Positions 1 to 9,340 are shown, counted from the first letter of the stretch. The stretch: DNA of 64,000 nucleotides from Sulfurimonas sp. (GCA_028687935.1 JAQTZE010000006.1:62001-126000), one strand, 5' to 3'. Notes: generated from the sequence alone by a model not told the origin. Made by a program: numbers and translations.

Positions 1-2
1 AG

Positions 3-959
3 GATGAGTGTATTAATACTTCTATAAAAGAGATAGCAAAGCTCACTGATAAAAAAGATCTCTATTTCATTGAGAAAAAAGATGAAACAGCGCATACAGA
101 ATTCGCCGAACTATATGTAAGTGATTTTGAAAAAGATACAAAGATATTTTTTGGTTCTATAGCCCTTGACATCAAGCAGTTTGAAGATAAAAATGAGAGA
201 GATTTTTACAATTCAATCGCTTCAATGATAACACTGCAACTCGATAAAATAAGACTTATAAAACGGACTCTCTGCGCTTCAAACGCAAAGTCTGCGTTTA
301 TATCCAATATCTCACACGAACTCCGTACCCCGCTCAATGCAATCATCGGCGCAACACAATATATGATGAGTTATGAACTCCTCAGTGATGATCAGATGGA
401 TACACTAAGCACAATTGAGCGATCTGCCCAGTATCTTCTTGAAATGATCAATGAAATTTTGGATATAGCTAAGATTGAAGCCGGAAAGATGGAAGTAAAC
501 TTAAAAAATGTAAATATAATAGCTCTACTTCAAAACTGTTACGACATGCTTTATCCTCTCGCTGCTGATAAAGATTTAGAATTTACATTAAGTTTTGATA
601 CTTTTGAAGAGCGTGAGTATCAAACAGATCCGAAAATATTTCAACAAATTGTTCTTAACTTACTCTCAAACGCAATAAAGTTCACACAAGAGGGGAAGAT
701 AAGCGTAGAGCTTAAAAAAGATGATAAATATATCTATGTAAACGTTCAAGATGATGGCATAGGAATTTCTGAAGAAGATATCGAGTTACTCTTTCATGAT
801 TTTACACAGCTAAAGAACACAATGCAAAAAAGCTATCAAGGCACAGGACTTGGACTCTCTTTAAGTAAAAAGATGGCAAAGATTCTTCATGGAGATATAG
901 AACTTTTCTCGGAAGGTATCGGCTTTGGTACTCGTGTAATTTTTAAGCTACAATATTAG
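3..959 (+). CDS. Sensor histidine kinase, 5' end outside window
   Basis: The reading frame is open from the left edge, so this is the C-terminal 318 residues of a larger kinase. The first ~75 visible residues look like the end of a GAF-type sensor domain. Then come a HisKA domain with the H-box SHELRTPLN (phospho-accepting His codon at 315-317) and a HATPase domain with N-box NLLSNAIKF, G1 DDGIG and G2 GTGLGLSLS. The protein ends right after the ATPase domain, so no receiver is attached at the C terminus. A small gene follows 28 bp downstream and is probably co-transcribed. The signal sensed and the partner regulator cannot be seen. Confidence 0.9.
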   Translation, partial: DECINTSIKEIAKLTDKKDLYFIEKKDETAHTEFAELYVSDFEKDTKIFFGSIALDIKQFEDKNERDFYNSIASMITLQLDKIRLIKRTLCASNAKSAFISNISHELRTPLNAIIGATQYMMSYELLSDDQMDTLSTIERSAQYLLEMINEILDIAKIEAGKMEVNLKNVNIIALLQNCYDMLYPLAADKDLEFTLSFDTFEEREYQTDPKIFQQIVLNLLSNAIKFTQEGKISVELKKDDKYIYVNVQDDGIGISEEDIELLFHDFTQLKNTMQKSYQGTGLGLSLSKKMAKILHGDIELFSEGIGFGTRVIFKLQY

Positions 960-987
960 AGAAAAGAGTTTTCAAGGATGTTGAGAA

Positions 988-1404
988 ATGGATGAAGATA
1001 ATTTTAAAAGAGTAAAAATTGAGATAAAAAAAATATATTATGCGCATAGCAGGTATCACACTATTGCAACATTTGCGCTGCTATATCATCTCAAACCGAT
1101 AGATGTAGGTGAATTAGGAAAGTATCTTCGAATTTCGGATCATTTTGTTCGTATAGATGAACATCATTTTTTTCTCAATTTTACCAATACAAGGCAGGAA
1201 AATGCTTTTAAAGCTGCACAAAACCTTCTGCACTACCTTGACAGATACTTTCAAGATACAACAAGTTGCATAGCTATAGATACCTTTGATATCTCAAAAT
1301 CACCTCAAATAGTAATTAACAGACTTATACAAATTCTCGATGCAACAACAAGACATTCCTATGAACGGATAGAAGATGAAAATATTTTAAATGAGTTGAT
1401 ATAA
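988..1404 (+). CDS. Hypothetical protein, possibly a degenerate GGDEF-like domain
   Basis: A 138-residue soluble protein with no signal peptide or membrane segment, lying 28 bp after the histidine kinase in the same direction. I do not recognise the family. The middle, around residues 52-85, has the layout of the GGDEF-signature region of diguanylate cyclases (VRIDEHHFFLNF where RxGGDEFxxxL is expected), followed by a helix and a strand, but the catalytic signature is absent. If that reading is right it would be a non-catalytic partner of the kinase. This is inference from a short stretch only. Confidence 0.6.
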   Translation: MDEDNFKRVKIEIKKIYYAHSRYHTIATFALLYHLKPIDVGELGKYLRISDHFVRIDEHHFFLNFTNTRQENAFKAAQNLLHYLDRYFQDTTSCIAIDTFDISKSPQIVINRLIQILDATTRHSYERIEDENILNELI

Positions 1405-1429
1405 GTTTTTGATTGTAGTAAAAAAGTAG

Positions 1430-1506
1430 TGGCGCGGTGGACCGGGCTCGAACCGGCGACCCCCTGCGTGACAGGCAAGTATTCTAACCAACTGAACTAC
1501 CACCGC
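1430..1506 (-). tRNA. tRNA-Asp(GTC), copy 1
   Basis: Read on the minus strand the 77 nt fold as a cloverleaf with acceptor GCGGTGG/CCACCGC, discriminator G and encoded CCA. The anticodon loop carries GTC. Identical across the gene to the copy at 1927-2003. Last gene of the minus-strand tRNA cluster. Confidence 0.95.
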
Positions 1507-1527
1507 GCATATAAAAAAGTCTAAAAA

Positions 1528-1603
1528 TGGTGGGCATTACAAGACTCGAACTTGTGACATCTACCTTGTAAGGGTAGCGCTCTACCAACTGAGCTAAACG
1601 CCC
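1528..1603 (-). tRNA. tRNA-Val(TAC), copy 1
   Basis: Minus-strand cloverleaf with acceptor GGGCGTT/AATGCCC (one G-T pair), anticodon loop CTTACAA giving anticodon TAC, a GTTCGAG T-arm and encoded CCA. Same sequence as 1830-1905. Confidence 0.95.
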
Positions 1604-1629
1604 ATTTTTAAAATGTAAAACACCAATAA

Positions 1630-1705
1630 TGGCGACCCCTAAAGGATTTGAACCTCTGTTCCTACCATGAAGTGATAGTGTCCTTGGCCACTAGACGAAA
1701 GGGTC
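1630..1705 (-). tRNA. tRNA-Glu(TTC)
   Basis: Minus-strand cloverleaf with acceptor GACCCTT/AGGGGTC, a D-arm resembling tRNA-Glu, anticodon loop ACTTCAT with anticodon TTC, discriminator G and encoded CCA. The 124 bp between this gene and the next tRNA (1706-1829) hold no gene. They contain a short perfect inverted repeat, GCATAGT/ACTATGC, near 1783-1798. Confidence 0.95.
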
Positions 1706-1829
1706 ACTTTCATTCACAAACGAAAGGTTTGTAAAAATTGTCAATAGTTTTTGTGATTAGACAAAGCAGTTTTGAACGAAGCATAGTCAACTATGCGAGT
1801 TTAAATTCAACGCGGTATAATTCAAAAAA

Positions 1830-1905
1830 TGGTGGGCATTACAAGACTCGAACTTGTGACATCTACCTTGTAAGGGTAGCGCTCTACCAACTGAGCTAAA
1901 CGCCC
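1830..1905 (-). tRNA. tRNA-Val(TAC), copy 2
   Basis: Same sequence as the tRNA-Val at 1528-1603, with anticodon TAC and encoded CCA. It forms a Lys-Asp-Val group upstream of the Glu-Val-Asp group in transcription order. Confidence 0.95.
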
Positions 1906-1926
1906 ATAAATAAAGCTAAAAAACAG

Positions 1927-2003
1927 TGGCGCGGTGGACCGGGCTCGAACCGGCGACCCCCTGCGTGACAGGCAAGTATTCTAACCAACTGAACTACCAC
2001 CGC
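1927..2003 (-). tRNA. tRNA-Asp(GTC), copy 2
   Basis: Same sequence as the tRNA-Asp at 1430-1506: anticodon GTC, discriminator G, encoded CCA. Confidence 0.95.
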
Positions 2004-2028
2004 ATATAGTGTTTTTTAGTTTAAAAAA

Positions 2029-2104
2029 TGGTGTCCTGTGATGGATTCGAACCATCGGCCACATCATTAAAAGTGACGTGCTCTACCAGCTGAGCTAACA
2101 AGAC
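2029..2104 (-). tRNA. tRNA-Lys(TTT)
   Basis: Minus-strand cloverleaf with acceptor GTCTTGT/ACAGGAC, anticodon loop CTTTTAA with anticodon TTT, discriminator A and encoded CCA. First gene in transcription order of the six-tRNA cluster. Confidence 0.95.
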
Positions 2105-2177
2105 GTTTTCTCTTATGCTTAAGAGGCCGAAATTATAGACAAATAGATTTTAAATGTCAAGAAAAAGAGAGACAAAT

Positions 2178-3266
2178 TTAGAAAAAGAGCTCTCTATCGA
2201 TTTGAAGCAACATTTTTACTGCATAAAGAACACTTTGATACTGAACATAATTTCTATCTCCACTGAGCTTGAGATGCACTTCAGAGTGCTCAAGCGCGCT
2301 TCTGGCACTGATAAATACAGTTCCAACAGGTTTGAGTTCTGTGCCTCCAGTATCGCCAGCTATGCCGCTGATAGATATCGCATAATCAGCATGACTTACA
2401 TTCATAGCGCCCTCGCTCATCTCTTCTACCACTTCAAAGCTTACAGCACCATTTACATTTATGATCTCTTCATCTATCCCAAGCCAATTTTCTTTGAGTT
2501 CATTTGAGTAAGTTACCAAAGAACCATCGAGTATTTTTGAGGCTCCGTTTTGTGAAGTAAAATAATAACTCAAAAGTCCCCCCGTACAACTCTCGGCAAA
2601 GGTGACTTTTTTCTGATGTTTAAAGAGTGCATCAATTATATAGAGGACTATATTAGAAGCAGCGATAAGTTTATGTGGTAAGAGTTGTTTGGCAGAGTTG
2701 ATAAACTTGGAGATATTTCCATATTTTTTACTCGAGACATCCACTAGAAGCCAACCGTCTATAAGAGTAACTACATCTAGATGTACATCATACATCTGCG
2801 CAAGAGGATTTAGCATTGCCAAAGCGCTCTCTTTATCTTCATCAAAAAGATGAATCACTGCGTTTGAGAGATCTTTTTCAAATAATATTTCAGGCATATT
2901 TTGCATCTCATCTATATGAAGCACATTCACAAAAGACTCTTTATGCTGCAGTAGATAACTTCCGCTTTCATAAACAGTTGCGTTTGAGGGGATGAGCATG
3001 TTATCTTTGAGTATCTGATTATCACTCGTTACAGTGGATATGAGCTTTCCTATAGTAGAAAAATTTTGTTTTGTACTTACTATAAGGATTTTTGATCTTT
3101 TGTTGAGTTCTTGTTCAAGATACAAAAAGATCGAGTTGTCACCATCTTTGAAGTAGGTCACAGAGTCAATAAAACCTATTTTTTTCTCAATTTGTCTTAG
3201 TACATATTCTTTGAGTGGTATGTTAGAGATAAACTTGTTACCAATAAATAAAAGATGGAGTTTCAT
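2178..3266 (-). CDS. CinA-family protein with PncC-type nicotinamide-nucleotide amidohydrolase domain
   Basis: A 362-residue protein. The last ~150 residues are a CinA C-terminal domain, which in this family deamidates nicotinamide mononucleotide. Visible motifs are ESCTGG (about 225-230), VTYSNELK, and ISGIAGDTGG (about 299-308) followed by KPVGTV. The N-terminal ~200 residues occupy the place of the MoaB-like CinA domain but keep little of its usual sequence. I chose the ATG at 3266 because AAAGGG lies about 10 nt upstream. A TTG at 3296 would add ten residues but has no ribosome-binding site. The gene is convergent with nothing and lies 74 bp from the tRNA cluster. Confidence 0.85.
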   Translation of the reverse strand: MKLHLLFIGNKFISNIPLKEYVLRQIEKKIGFIDSVTYFKDGDNSIFLYLEQELNKRSKILIVSTKQNFSTIGKLISTVTSDNQILKDNMLIPSNATVYESGSYLLQHKESFVNVLHIDEMQNMPEILFEKDLSNAVIHLFDEDKESALAMLNPLAQMYDVHLDVVTLIDGWLLVDVSSKKYGNISKFINSAKQLLPHKLIAASNIVLYIIDALFKHQKKVTFAESCTGGLLSYYFTSQNGASKILDGSLVTYSNELKENWLGIDEEIINVNGAVSFEVVEEMSEGAMNVSHADYAISISGIAGDTGGTELKPVGTVFISARSALEHSEVHLKLSGDRNYVQYQSVLYAVKMLLQIDRELFF

Positions 3267-3393
3267 GCCTTGGGAGCCCTTTGTTGTGAAATTCAATTCG
3301 CGCTTATTATAGCACCTTTATAAGCATTTAAAGAAGCTTTTAAACACATAAAAGGTACAATGCAAAACTTTTTATACAATTTTCGAGGTACAA

Positions 3394-6153
3394 ATGGACT
3401 ACAAAGAGACACTACTTTTACCAACTACAGATTTTGCAATGCGCGGCAATCTTGTTCAAAATGAACCAAAACGTTACGCTGCATGGGATGCAAATAAAAT
3501 CTACCAAAAAATGAAAGCAAACCGTAAAGATGCACCAAGCTTTACACTTCATGACGGCCCTCCGTACGCAAATGGAAACATCCATATTGGTCATGCCCTC
3601 AACAAAGTCCTCAAAGATATTATCATCAAGCACAACTATTTCAATGGTAAATCTGTGCGTTTTACTCCGGGTTGGGATTGTCATGGTCTTCCAATCGAGC
3701 AACAAGTAGAGAAAAAACTTGGCGGTAAACAGAAAAAAGAGCTTCTTGAAACTTCAAAGATTAGAGAACTTTGCCGTGAGCACGCTGCGAAATTTGTAGA
3801 TATCCAAAAAGAAGAGTTCAAACAACTCGGTGTCATCGCTGACTGGGAAAATCCTTATGTCACAATGGACTTCAAATTTGAAGCAAACATCTACCGCACT
3901 CTGTGCTCTGTAGCAAAAAAAGGTCTTCTTATCGAGAGAAGCAAACCTGTTTTTTGGTCATGGGCTGAGAGAACAGCACTCGCAGAAGCAGAAGTCGAGT
4001 ATGAAGACAAAGAGTCTCACTCTATTTTCATTGCGTTTGAGCTCAGTGATGAAGCAAAAGCAACACTTGGTATCAAAGGAGCTGCGGCTCCAGTTATCTG
4101 GACGACAACACCTTGGACTATTCCGGCAAATACAGGTATCTCACTCAACCCTCATGAGAAGTATGTTCTCACTACAACGGGATACATCGTTGCAAAAGAG
4201 CTTTTAAACTCACTCAAAGAGCAAGGTATCTTAGAGGGAGAAGTAGCGCAGACTTTTGATGCTACTGCGTTTGAAAACCTCCTCGCTATCAACCCTCTCA
4301 ATGGCAGAACTTCACGTATCGTCCTTGGTGAACATGTTCTCATCGACAACGGAACAGGCTGTGTTCACACGGCTCCTGGACATGGTGAAGATGACTACCG
4401 TGTCGGTCTTGTCTATGATCTTGAAGTTGTTATGCCAGTTGATGAGACAGGTTGTTTTGACGAGAGTGTTGTCGGTTTAGCGCTTCTTCCAAACGCAGAG
4501 AACTTTGTCGGCAAACATATCTTCAAATCAAATGATGAGATTATTGAGCTTATGGGTGCGAGTGTCCTCAAAGTATCCAAGTTCACACACTCCTATCCAC
4601 ACTGTTGGAGAAGCCATACGCCACTCATCTTCCGTGCGACAAAACAGTGGTTTATCTCTGTAGATGAAAAACCGCTTGGTGAAGAGAAGACTCTCCGCGA
4701 TATCGCTCTTGATGAAGTGGAAAAAACTCTTTTTGTTCCTGCAACTGGGAAAAAAAGACTTACTTCTATGGTTGCGAACCGTCCTGACTGGTGTATCTCT
4801 CGTCAACGCGACTGGGGTGTTCCTATCGCGTTTTTCAGAGTAAAAGCTACAGGCGAAGTTCTTTTAGAAGAAAAAGTCCTCAACTTTGTCGCGATGATAT
4901 TTGAAATGAAGGGAAGTGATGCATGGTACTCTATGCCGATAGAAGAGCTTCTCTATCCGGGTGCTGGTTACAAGGCAGACGAGCTCGAAAAAGTGACAGA
5001 CATTTTAGATGTTTGGTTTGATAGCGGTTCAACTTGGAACTCAGTACTCAAATCACGCAACTACGATGCGGGCGAATATCAGGCTGACCTTTATGTAGAA
5101 GGTTCAGACCAACACCGCGGTTGGTTCCAATCTTCTCTTTTCTTATCTGCAGCAGTTGAGCATAAAGCACCGTATAAAGGTGTACTTACGCATGGTTTCA
5201 CGGTAGATGAAAAAGGCGAAAAGATGTCCAAATCCAAGGGCAATGTCGTCGCACCTGAGCAGGTCATCAAAGAGTACGGAAGTGAGATACTGCGTTTGTG
5301 GGTTGCTTCAAGTGACTATCAAGGTGATTTGAAAATCTCTCAAAACATCTTGAAACAGAGTGCAGAAAACTACCGTAAACTCAGAAATACTTTCAGATTT
5401 CTCATGGCAAACATTAACGACCTCGAAGCACTTGTACCAGTCAATGAGATGGGTGTACTTGATCAGTGGATCCTCAGTGTCGCTCATGATGTATTTGCTG
5501 AGATACACAAATCATTTAGCAACTACAACTTTGTTCATGGTATGAGTCTGCTCAACAACTTCATCGTAAACGAACTCAGCGGTATCTACTTGGATATCAC
5601 AAAAGACAGACTTTACTGTGACGGTTCTCAGGATCTTCACCGTAGAGCAAGCCAGAGTGCGATGGCAATGATCACAAAATCAATGCTTCTTTTAGTCGCA
5701 CCGATTTTGACTTACACAGCAGATGAGATTGTAGAAAATCTTCCAACAATCATCAAAGGTGATGCAAAAGATATTTTTGATTTCACATTTGAGAACATTC
5801 CAGCAGTAGACTCTGCGTTTAATGCTGAGTATATGACCCAAGCAAGAGAAGGTTTTTCCGAAGTTGTAGATAAACTCAAAAAAGAGAAACTTATAAAAAG
5901 TACTTTGGAGTTAATCATCTCTACAAAATCTCCAATTACTTTAGCTATGGATTCTACAGAAGCTGAGGATTGGTTCGTTGTTTCTGAAGTCTCAGACAAA
6001 AACGCTAGCGAAAATCTTGGTTCATTCAAAGTCGCAGAAGATACATTTACTATCTCAAAAGCAACAATGGCAAAATGTCCTAGATGTTGGAAATTCCAAT
6101 CAACTAGCGAAGATTGCACATGTGAGAGATGTGCGAAGGTAGTAAATGCCTGA
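3394..6153 (+). CDS. ileS: Isoleucyl-tRNA synthetase
   Basis: A 919-residue class I aminoacyl-tRNA synthetase that charges tRNA-Ile in the cytoplasm. The adenylate-binding HIGH motif is at 64-67 and KMSKS begins at about 610. A C-terminal zinc finger has CPRC near 895-898 and CERC at 910-913. The length is typical of the bacterial zinc-containing form, and an editing domain lies between the two catalytic motifs. The start at 3394 is preceded by CGAGG, with TACAAT -10-like sequences further upstream. A 42-codon gene overlaps its last 8 bases in another frame. Confidence 0.98.
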   Translation: MDYKETLLLPTTDFAMRGNLVQNEPKRYAAWDANKIYQKMKANRKDAPSFTLHDGPPYANGNIHIGHALNKVLKDIIIKHNYFNGKSVRFTPGWDCHGLPIEQQVEKKLGGKQKKELLETSKIRELCREHAAKFVDIQKEEFKQLGVIADWENPYVTMDFKFEANIYRTLCSVAKKGLLIERSKPVFWSWAERTALAEAEVEYEDKESHSIFIAFELSDEAKATLGIKGAAAPVIWTTTPWTIPANTGISLNPHEKYVLTTTGYIVAKELLNSLKEQGILEGEVAQTFDATAFENLLAINPLNGRTSRIVLGEHVLIDNGTGCVHTAPGHGEDDYRVGLVYDLEVVMPVDETGCFDESVVGLALLPNAENFVGKHIFKSNDEIIELMGASVLKVSKFTHSYPHCWRSHTPLIFRATKQWFISVDEKPLGEEKTLRDIALDEVEKTLFVPATGKKRLTSMVANRPDWCISRQRDWGVPIAFFRVKATGEVLLEEKVLNFVAMIFEMKGSDAWYSMPIEELLYPGAGYKADELEKVTDILDVWFDSGSTWNSVLKSRNYDAGEYQADLYVEGSDQHRGWFQSSLFLSAAVEHKAPYKGVLTHGFTVDEKGEKMSKSKGNVVAPEQVIKEYGSEILRLWVASSDYQGDLKISQNILKQSAENYRKLRNTFRFLMANINDLEALVPVNEMGVLDQWILSVAHDVFAEIHKSFSNYNFVHGMSLLNNFIVNELSGIYLDITKDRLYCDGSQDLHRRASQSAMAMITKSMLLLVAPILTYTADEIVENLPTIIKGDAKDIFDFTFENIPAVDSAFNAEYMTQAREGFSEVVDKLKKEKLIKSTLELIISTKSPITLAMDSTEAEDWFVVSEVSDKNASENLGSFKVAEDTFTISKATMAKCPRCWKFQSTSEDCTCERCAKVVNA

Positions 6154-6274
6154 TTTTACCGAACCGGTCACACTTACATTTATAGCAGTTACTATAACTG
6201 CTATATTTGTCATGATAGGTATCGGAATAGCTTTGATTAAGCTAGGAAAAAAATCTAGAAATCCAGAGAGCTAA
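6146..6274 (+). CDS. Small single-pass membrane protein (42 aa)
   Basis: An ATG at 6146 lies inside the last codons of ileS and opens a 42-residue frame ending in TAA at 6274. The product has a short acidic N terminus (MPDFTEP), about 25 hydrophobic residues (TLTFIAVTIT through IALIKL), and a basic tail (GKKSRNPES). That is a clean single transmembrane helix with the positive charges at the C-terminal side. The 8-bp overlap suggests translational coupling to ileS. I do not recognise a family. The regular layout makes chance less likely, but the gene is short. Confidence 0.6.
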   Translation: MPDFTEPVTLTFIAVTITAIFVMIGIGIALIKLGKKSRNPES

Positions 6275-6335
6275 TAAGTTTAGCTTTGTTCATTTCAGAG
6301 ACTACATGAGTATAAATCATAGTCTCAGAACGAGG
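6255..6335 (-). pseudogene. Remnant: C-terminal tail of an integron-type tyrosine recombinase
   Basis: On the minus strand the residues ending at the stop codon 6255-6257 read TMIYTHVVSEMNKAKLISSL then DF. This matches the C-terminal end of tyrosine recombinases of the integron-integrase type, where a TTMIYTHV block holding the catalytic Tyr is followed ~15 residues later by SPLD. The same frame runs up to 6449 but the residues before the block do not look like a recombinase, so only the tail survives. It overlaps the end of the 42-aa gene. Confidence 0.5.
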
Positions 6336-6472
6336 ATACCAATAATTCACTCTAGCGTGAAAATTATTGCTCGCGTCCCCGTTCTCACAATCTCCAAATT
6401 CACACCCATTCTCCAGTACAAATGACATAACATTAAGTATAATTCTCAAAATAAATAGTCCAAGGAATATAA

Positions 6473-7078
6473 GTGTTTAAACTCATTCTCTCTCTCATTT
6501 TGGCAGTGGCAGTTGCAAATTCTACTGAACTAAAATCTGAAAAAGTTCTTGTTACATTTGAAGTGCATAAAACACCTTCAAATAAGAGTATCAAAGGTCA
6601 GTTTGAAGAGGTGAAATTTACACCGGCTCGCGAAAACACAAAGAGTTTTCGTGAATTTTTTCTAGGGGCATCTTTTATGATAAATTCAAAGAGTGCCGTT
6701 ATACAGTCCAAAGAAAAAGAACAAGAGAGTGAAGTGATGACGTTTTTCTTTGACAATATGAACATAACTAGCATAGGGGCCAGGATTGTTGCTATAAAGC
6801 CAGACCCAGTTGTAAAGAGCAAAGCAAAAACAGGGAAGTTTTCTGTTGACATATATCTCAATGGAGTGGTTAGAAATATTCCGATGGATTATAAAATTGC
6901 GTCCCAAGAACTAACTGCGAAAGGTGTTATGGATGTCTCTGCGTTTAATTCAAAATTGATCTTTGAACTCGTAAATCAGGAGCTCTTGAGACAGAAAAAA
7001 GAGAGAGTTTCACCAAATGTCAATATTGGCTTTAGCACAAAAATAAAATCTGCTCTTGTTTATGCCAAAAAGCCATAA
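6473..7078 (+). CDS. YceI-like periplasmic protein
   Basis: A 201-residue protein starting at a GTG, with AAGGA about 7 nt upstream. Residues 1-17 form a signal peptide (hydrophobic LILSLILAVAVA, cleavage near ANS-TE). The rest resembles the YceI lipocalin-like beta-barrel fold: alternating strands, KVLVTFEVHKTP near the start, SFREFFLGASFMIN in the middle, and a terminal ALVYAKK. YceI proteins are secreted and several bind isoprenoid or amide lipids, but the substrate here is unknown. Transcribed alone, 198 bp after the 42-aa gene. Confidence 0.65.
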   Translation: MFKLILSLILAVAVANSTELKSEKVLVTFEVHKTPSNKSIKGQFEEVKFTPARENTKSFREFFLGASFMINSKSAVIQSKEKEQESEVMTFFFDNMNITSIGARIVAIKPDPVVKSKAKTGKFSVDIYLNGVVRNIPMDYKIASQELTAKGVMDVSAFNSKLIFELVNQELLRQKKERVSPNVNIGFSTKIKSALVYAKKP

Positions 7079-7171
7079 GTAAGGGTTCCATTTACTGTAT
7101 TTTAACTTAACATATCGCAAAAACTCTCTTGCATATCTTCTCTATAAAAACTGATTTGTTATACTCTACTC

Positions 7172-7822
7172 ATGAAAAAAATAATATGTGACATACACAA
7201 CGGCGTGCAAAACAGTAGAAAGACCATAGAGTTCCTTACTCAAAACAGCTCTTGGACTTGGATAGGCGAATACCCTATCGCTGTTATCAATGAAATAACT
7301 CGAGTGAAAGATGAAGAGAGTCTAAAAAACTTAGAAAAAATCAACTTTTTTAATGAGCAAGGTTTTTCAAAAAACAGTTATACGAAAAAAGAGTTAGACT
7401 ATTTAACTCAAAATATCCCAAGCTCAATCAAGACTGCTTACTGTCTCTGTTTAAAAAAAAGACCAACAAATGATTACATTTTTAGTGAGAAGTTTGCACA
7501 TGACAGATGGAAAAAAATCCAAGACGAAGGTATTTTTGAAGCCCTTGTTGAGTCTTCAAAATTTCTTGATTCTGACAATAGTAGAGTTATAGAAACTGAG
7601 TTGCGGGACATCATGCGAAGCGCTAAAGAGATACCATCTCTCAAGACAATTGGCTTTGTTTGGATAGTTACAGTTCCAAATAGTACAAAGATTGAAGATA
7701 TACTCCAGCACTACTTTTTAGACAATCATATCTATGTAGAAAAGGGAAGAAAAACCACTTATATCGCATGGGGCGAGAGACTAGTGGATATTAACATGAG
7801 ATATTTTGTTAATACTCCTTAA
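7172..7822 (+). CDS. Hypothetical protein (216 aa)
   Basis: A 216-residue soluble protein with no signal peptide or transmembrane segment, rich in Lys, Glu and Asn. I do not recognise a family. Features are an N-terminal KKIICDIHNGVQNS, a Lys-rich central region, and a C-terminal beta-rich part (GFVWIVTVPN, TYIAWGERLVDINMRYF). It stands alone between the YceI-like gene and gatA, 51 bp upstream of the latter. There is no clear ribosome-binding site, though TATACT lies shortly upstream of the ATG. Confidence 0.6.
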   Translation: MKKIICDIHNGVQNSRKTIEFLTQNSSWTWIGEYPIAVINEITRVKDEESLKNLEKINFFNEQGFSKNSYTKKELDYLTQNIPSSIKTAYCLCLKKRPTNDYIFSEKFAHDRWKKIQDEGIFEALVESSKFLDSDNSRVIETELRDIMRSAKEIPSLKTIGFVWIVTVPNSTKIEDILQHYFLDNHIYVEKGRKTTYIAWGERLVDINMRYFVNTP

Positions 7823-7873
7823 ATATTCATTTGGATATAATCGCCTCCATTAATAAAATAGATAGGAAATCTA

Positions 7874-9217
7874 GTGATCACCTTAAAAGAAGCCCTCAAA
7901 TTAAGTAAAGAAGAAATTAACAAATTTAAAGAAGATTTGCAAGCAAAGATTGCTGCAAATCCAGAACTAAACGCATATATTGATGTAAATAATGTCGGCG
8001 AAGGAATTCCTATTGCCATCAAAGACAACATCCAAGTCAAAGATTGGTCTGTGACTTCAGGTTCCAATATCCTTCAAGGATATATCGCACCCTATAATGC
8101 AACAGTAATCGAGAAGATGCTTCACGCAGGACTCAGCCCATTTGGTCGCACAAATATGGATGAGTTTGCTATGGGAAGTACGACAGAGTCGAGCTTTTAC
8201 GGTAAAACACTCAATCCTGTCAATAGCGACTGCGTTCCTGGCGGAAGTTCAGGCGGAAGTGCTGCTGCTGTTGGTGCTGGTCTTGCTATCGCTGCACTTG
8301 GGAGTGACACGGGCGGATCTATCCGCCAACCTGCTGCGTTTTGCGGGATAGTTGGGATGAAACCGACTTATGGACGTGTCAGCCGTTATGGTTTAGGTGC
8401 GTATGCTTCAAGTTTGGATCAGATTGGACCGATGACACAAAACGTCGAAGATGCTGCAATTTTGTACGACATCATCAGCGGACATGACGTAAAAGATTCC
8501 ACTTCTGCGGATATGCATGACAAAGTCTCTGACAAACTCAACCCTGAGAGAAAACTTCGTATTGCAGTTTTACCAAAGTACATTGAAAACGCAAGTGAAG
8601 ATATAAAAAGTGCCTATGCAAAAGCTATTGAAGCACTTAAAGCTGCAGGACATACAATAGTAGAAAAAGAGATGATGGACGCAAAATACGACATCTCAGC
8701 TTACTACATTACAGCAACTGCGGAAGCGACAACCAACTTGGCAAGATATGATGGTATCCGTTATGGTAACCGTGTAGAGGGCAAAAACCTTGAAGATACT
8801 TTTATCCAAACGCGAAGTAACGGTTTTGGCGATGAAGTAAAACGCCGTATCTTACTTGGAAACTTCGTTCTCTCAAGCGGATACTATGAAGCCTACTATG
8901 TAAAAGCGCAAAAAACGCGTCACATAATCAAAGATGAATATGAGAAGATTTTTGCTGATGTAGATTTGATTCTCTCTCCTGTTGCGCCGACTGTTGCCAA
9001 TAAATTTGGAGAGCTATCAAACCCAATGGAGATGTACTTAAGCGATATCTACACTATTAGCGTAAATCTTGCAGGTCTTCCTGCACTTGCACTGCCTATC
9101 TCTAAAAACGCTGATGGTATGCCAGTTGGTCTTCAGCTCATAGCAAAAGCCTATAACGAGCAAACACTCTTTGATGGCGCACTCTCTTTAGAAAAAGAGA
9201 TAAACTACAAAAAATAA
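7874..9217 (+). CDS. gatA: Aspartyl/glutamyl-tRNA amidotransferase subunit A
   Basis: A 447-residue amidase-signature enzyme that releases ammonia from glutamine for the GatCAB complex, converting Glu-tRNA-Gln (and usually Asp-tRNA-Asn) to the amidated form. The Ser-cisSer-Lys triad is intact: K50 (AIKDNI), S125 (GGSSGGS) and nucleophile S149 ([10 protein letters not shown]). The spacing matches characterised GatA proteins. The start is a GTG at 7874 with ATAGGAA upstream, and a TATAAT box lies at 7836-7841. GatB and GatC are not in the window. A strong hairpin begins at the stop codon. Confidence 0.97.
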   Translation: MITLKEALKLSKEEINKFKEDLQAKIAANPELNAYIDVNNVGEGIPIAIKDNIQVKDWSVTSGSNILQGYIAPYNATVIEKMLHAGLSPFGRTNMDEFAMGSTTESSFYGKTLNPVNSDCVPGGSSGGSAAAVGAGLAIAALGSDTGGSIRQPAAFCGIVGMKPTYGRVSRYGLGAYASSLDQIGPMTQNVEDAAILYDIISGHDVKDSTSADMHDKVSDKLNPERKLRIAVLPKYIENASEDIKSAYAKAIEALKAAGHTIVEKEMMDAKYDISAYYITATAEATTNLARYDGIRYGNRVEGKNLEDTFIQTRSNGFGDEVKRRILLGNFVLSSGYYEAYYVKAQKTRHIIKDEYEKIFADVDLILSPVAPTVANKFGELSNPMEMYLSDIYTISVNLAGLPALALPISKNADGMPVGLQLIAKAYNEQTLFDGALSLEKEINYKK

Positions 9218-9250
9218 AACTACAAAGCTTCTTTGCTTTGAAGTTTTCCA
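9216..9250 (+). terminator. Hairpin terminator after gatA
   Basis: A 13-bp stem with one mismatch (9216-9228 with 9235-9247) and a six-base loop. It starts within the gatA stop codon, and its right arm ends in TTTT. Confidence 0.6.
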
Positions 9251-9340
9251 CTCAATAACTCTCTTTCTACTAAGCTCTTTACCTGTTTTTAACAACAAAA
9301 AAGATATAATCCAAAAATTTCCAAGAAATAGAATATATAA

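Noticed and set aside
2154..2507. 117-codon plus-strand frame over the tRNA/CinA junction
   Set aside because: Almost entirely antisense to the conserved CinA C-terminal domain; no ribosome-binding site.
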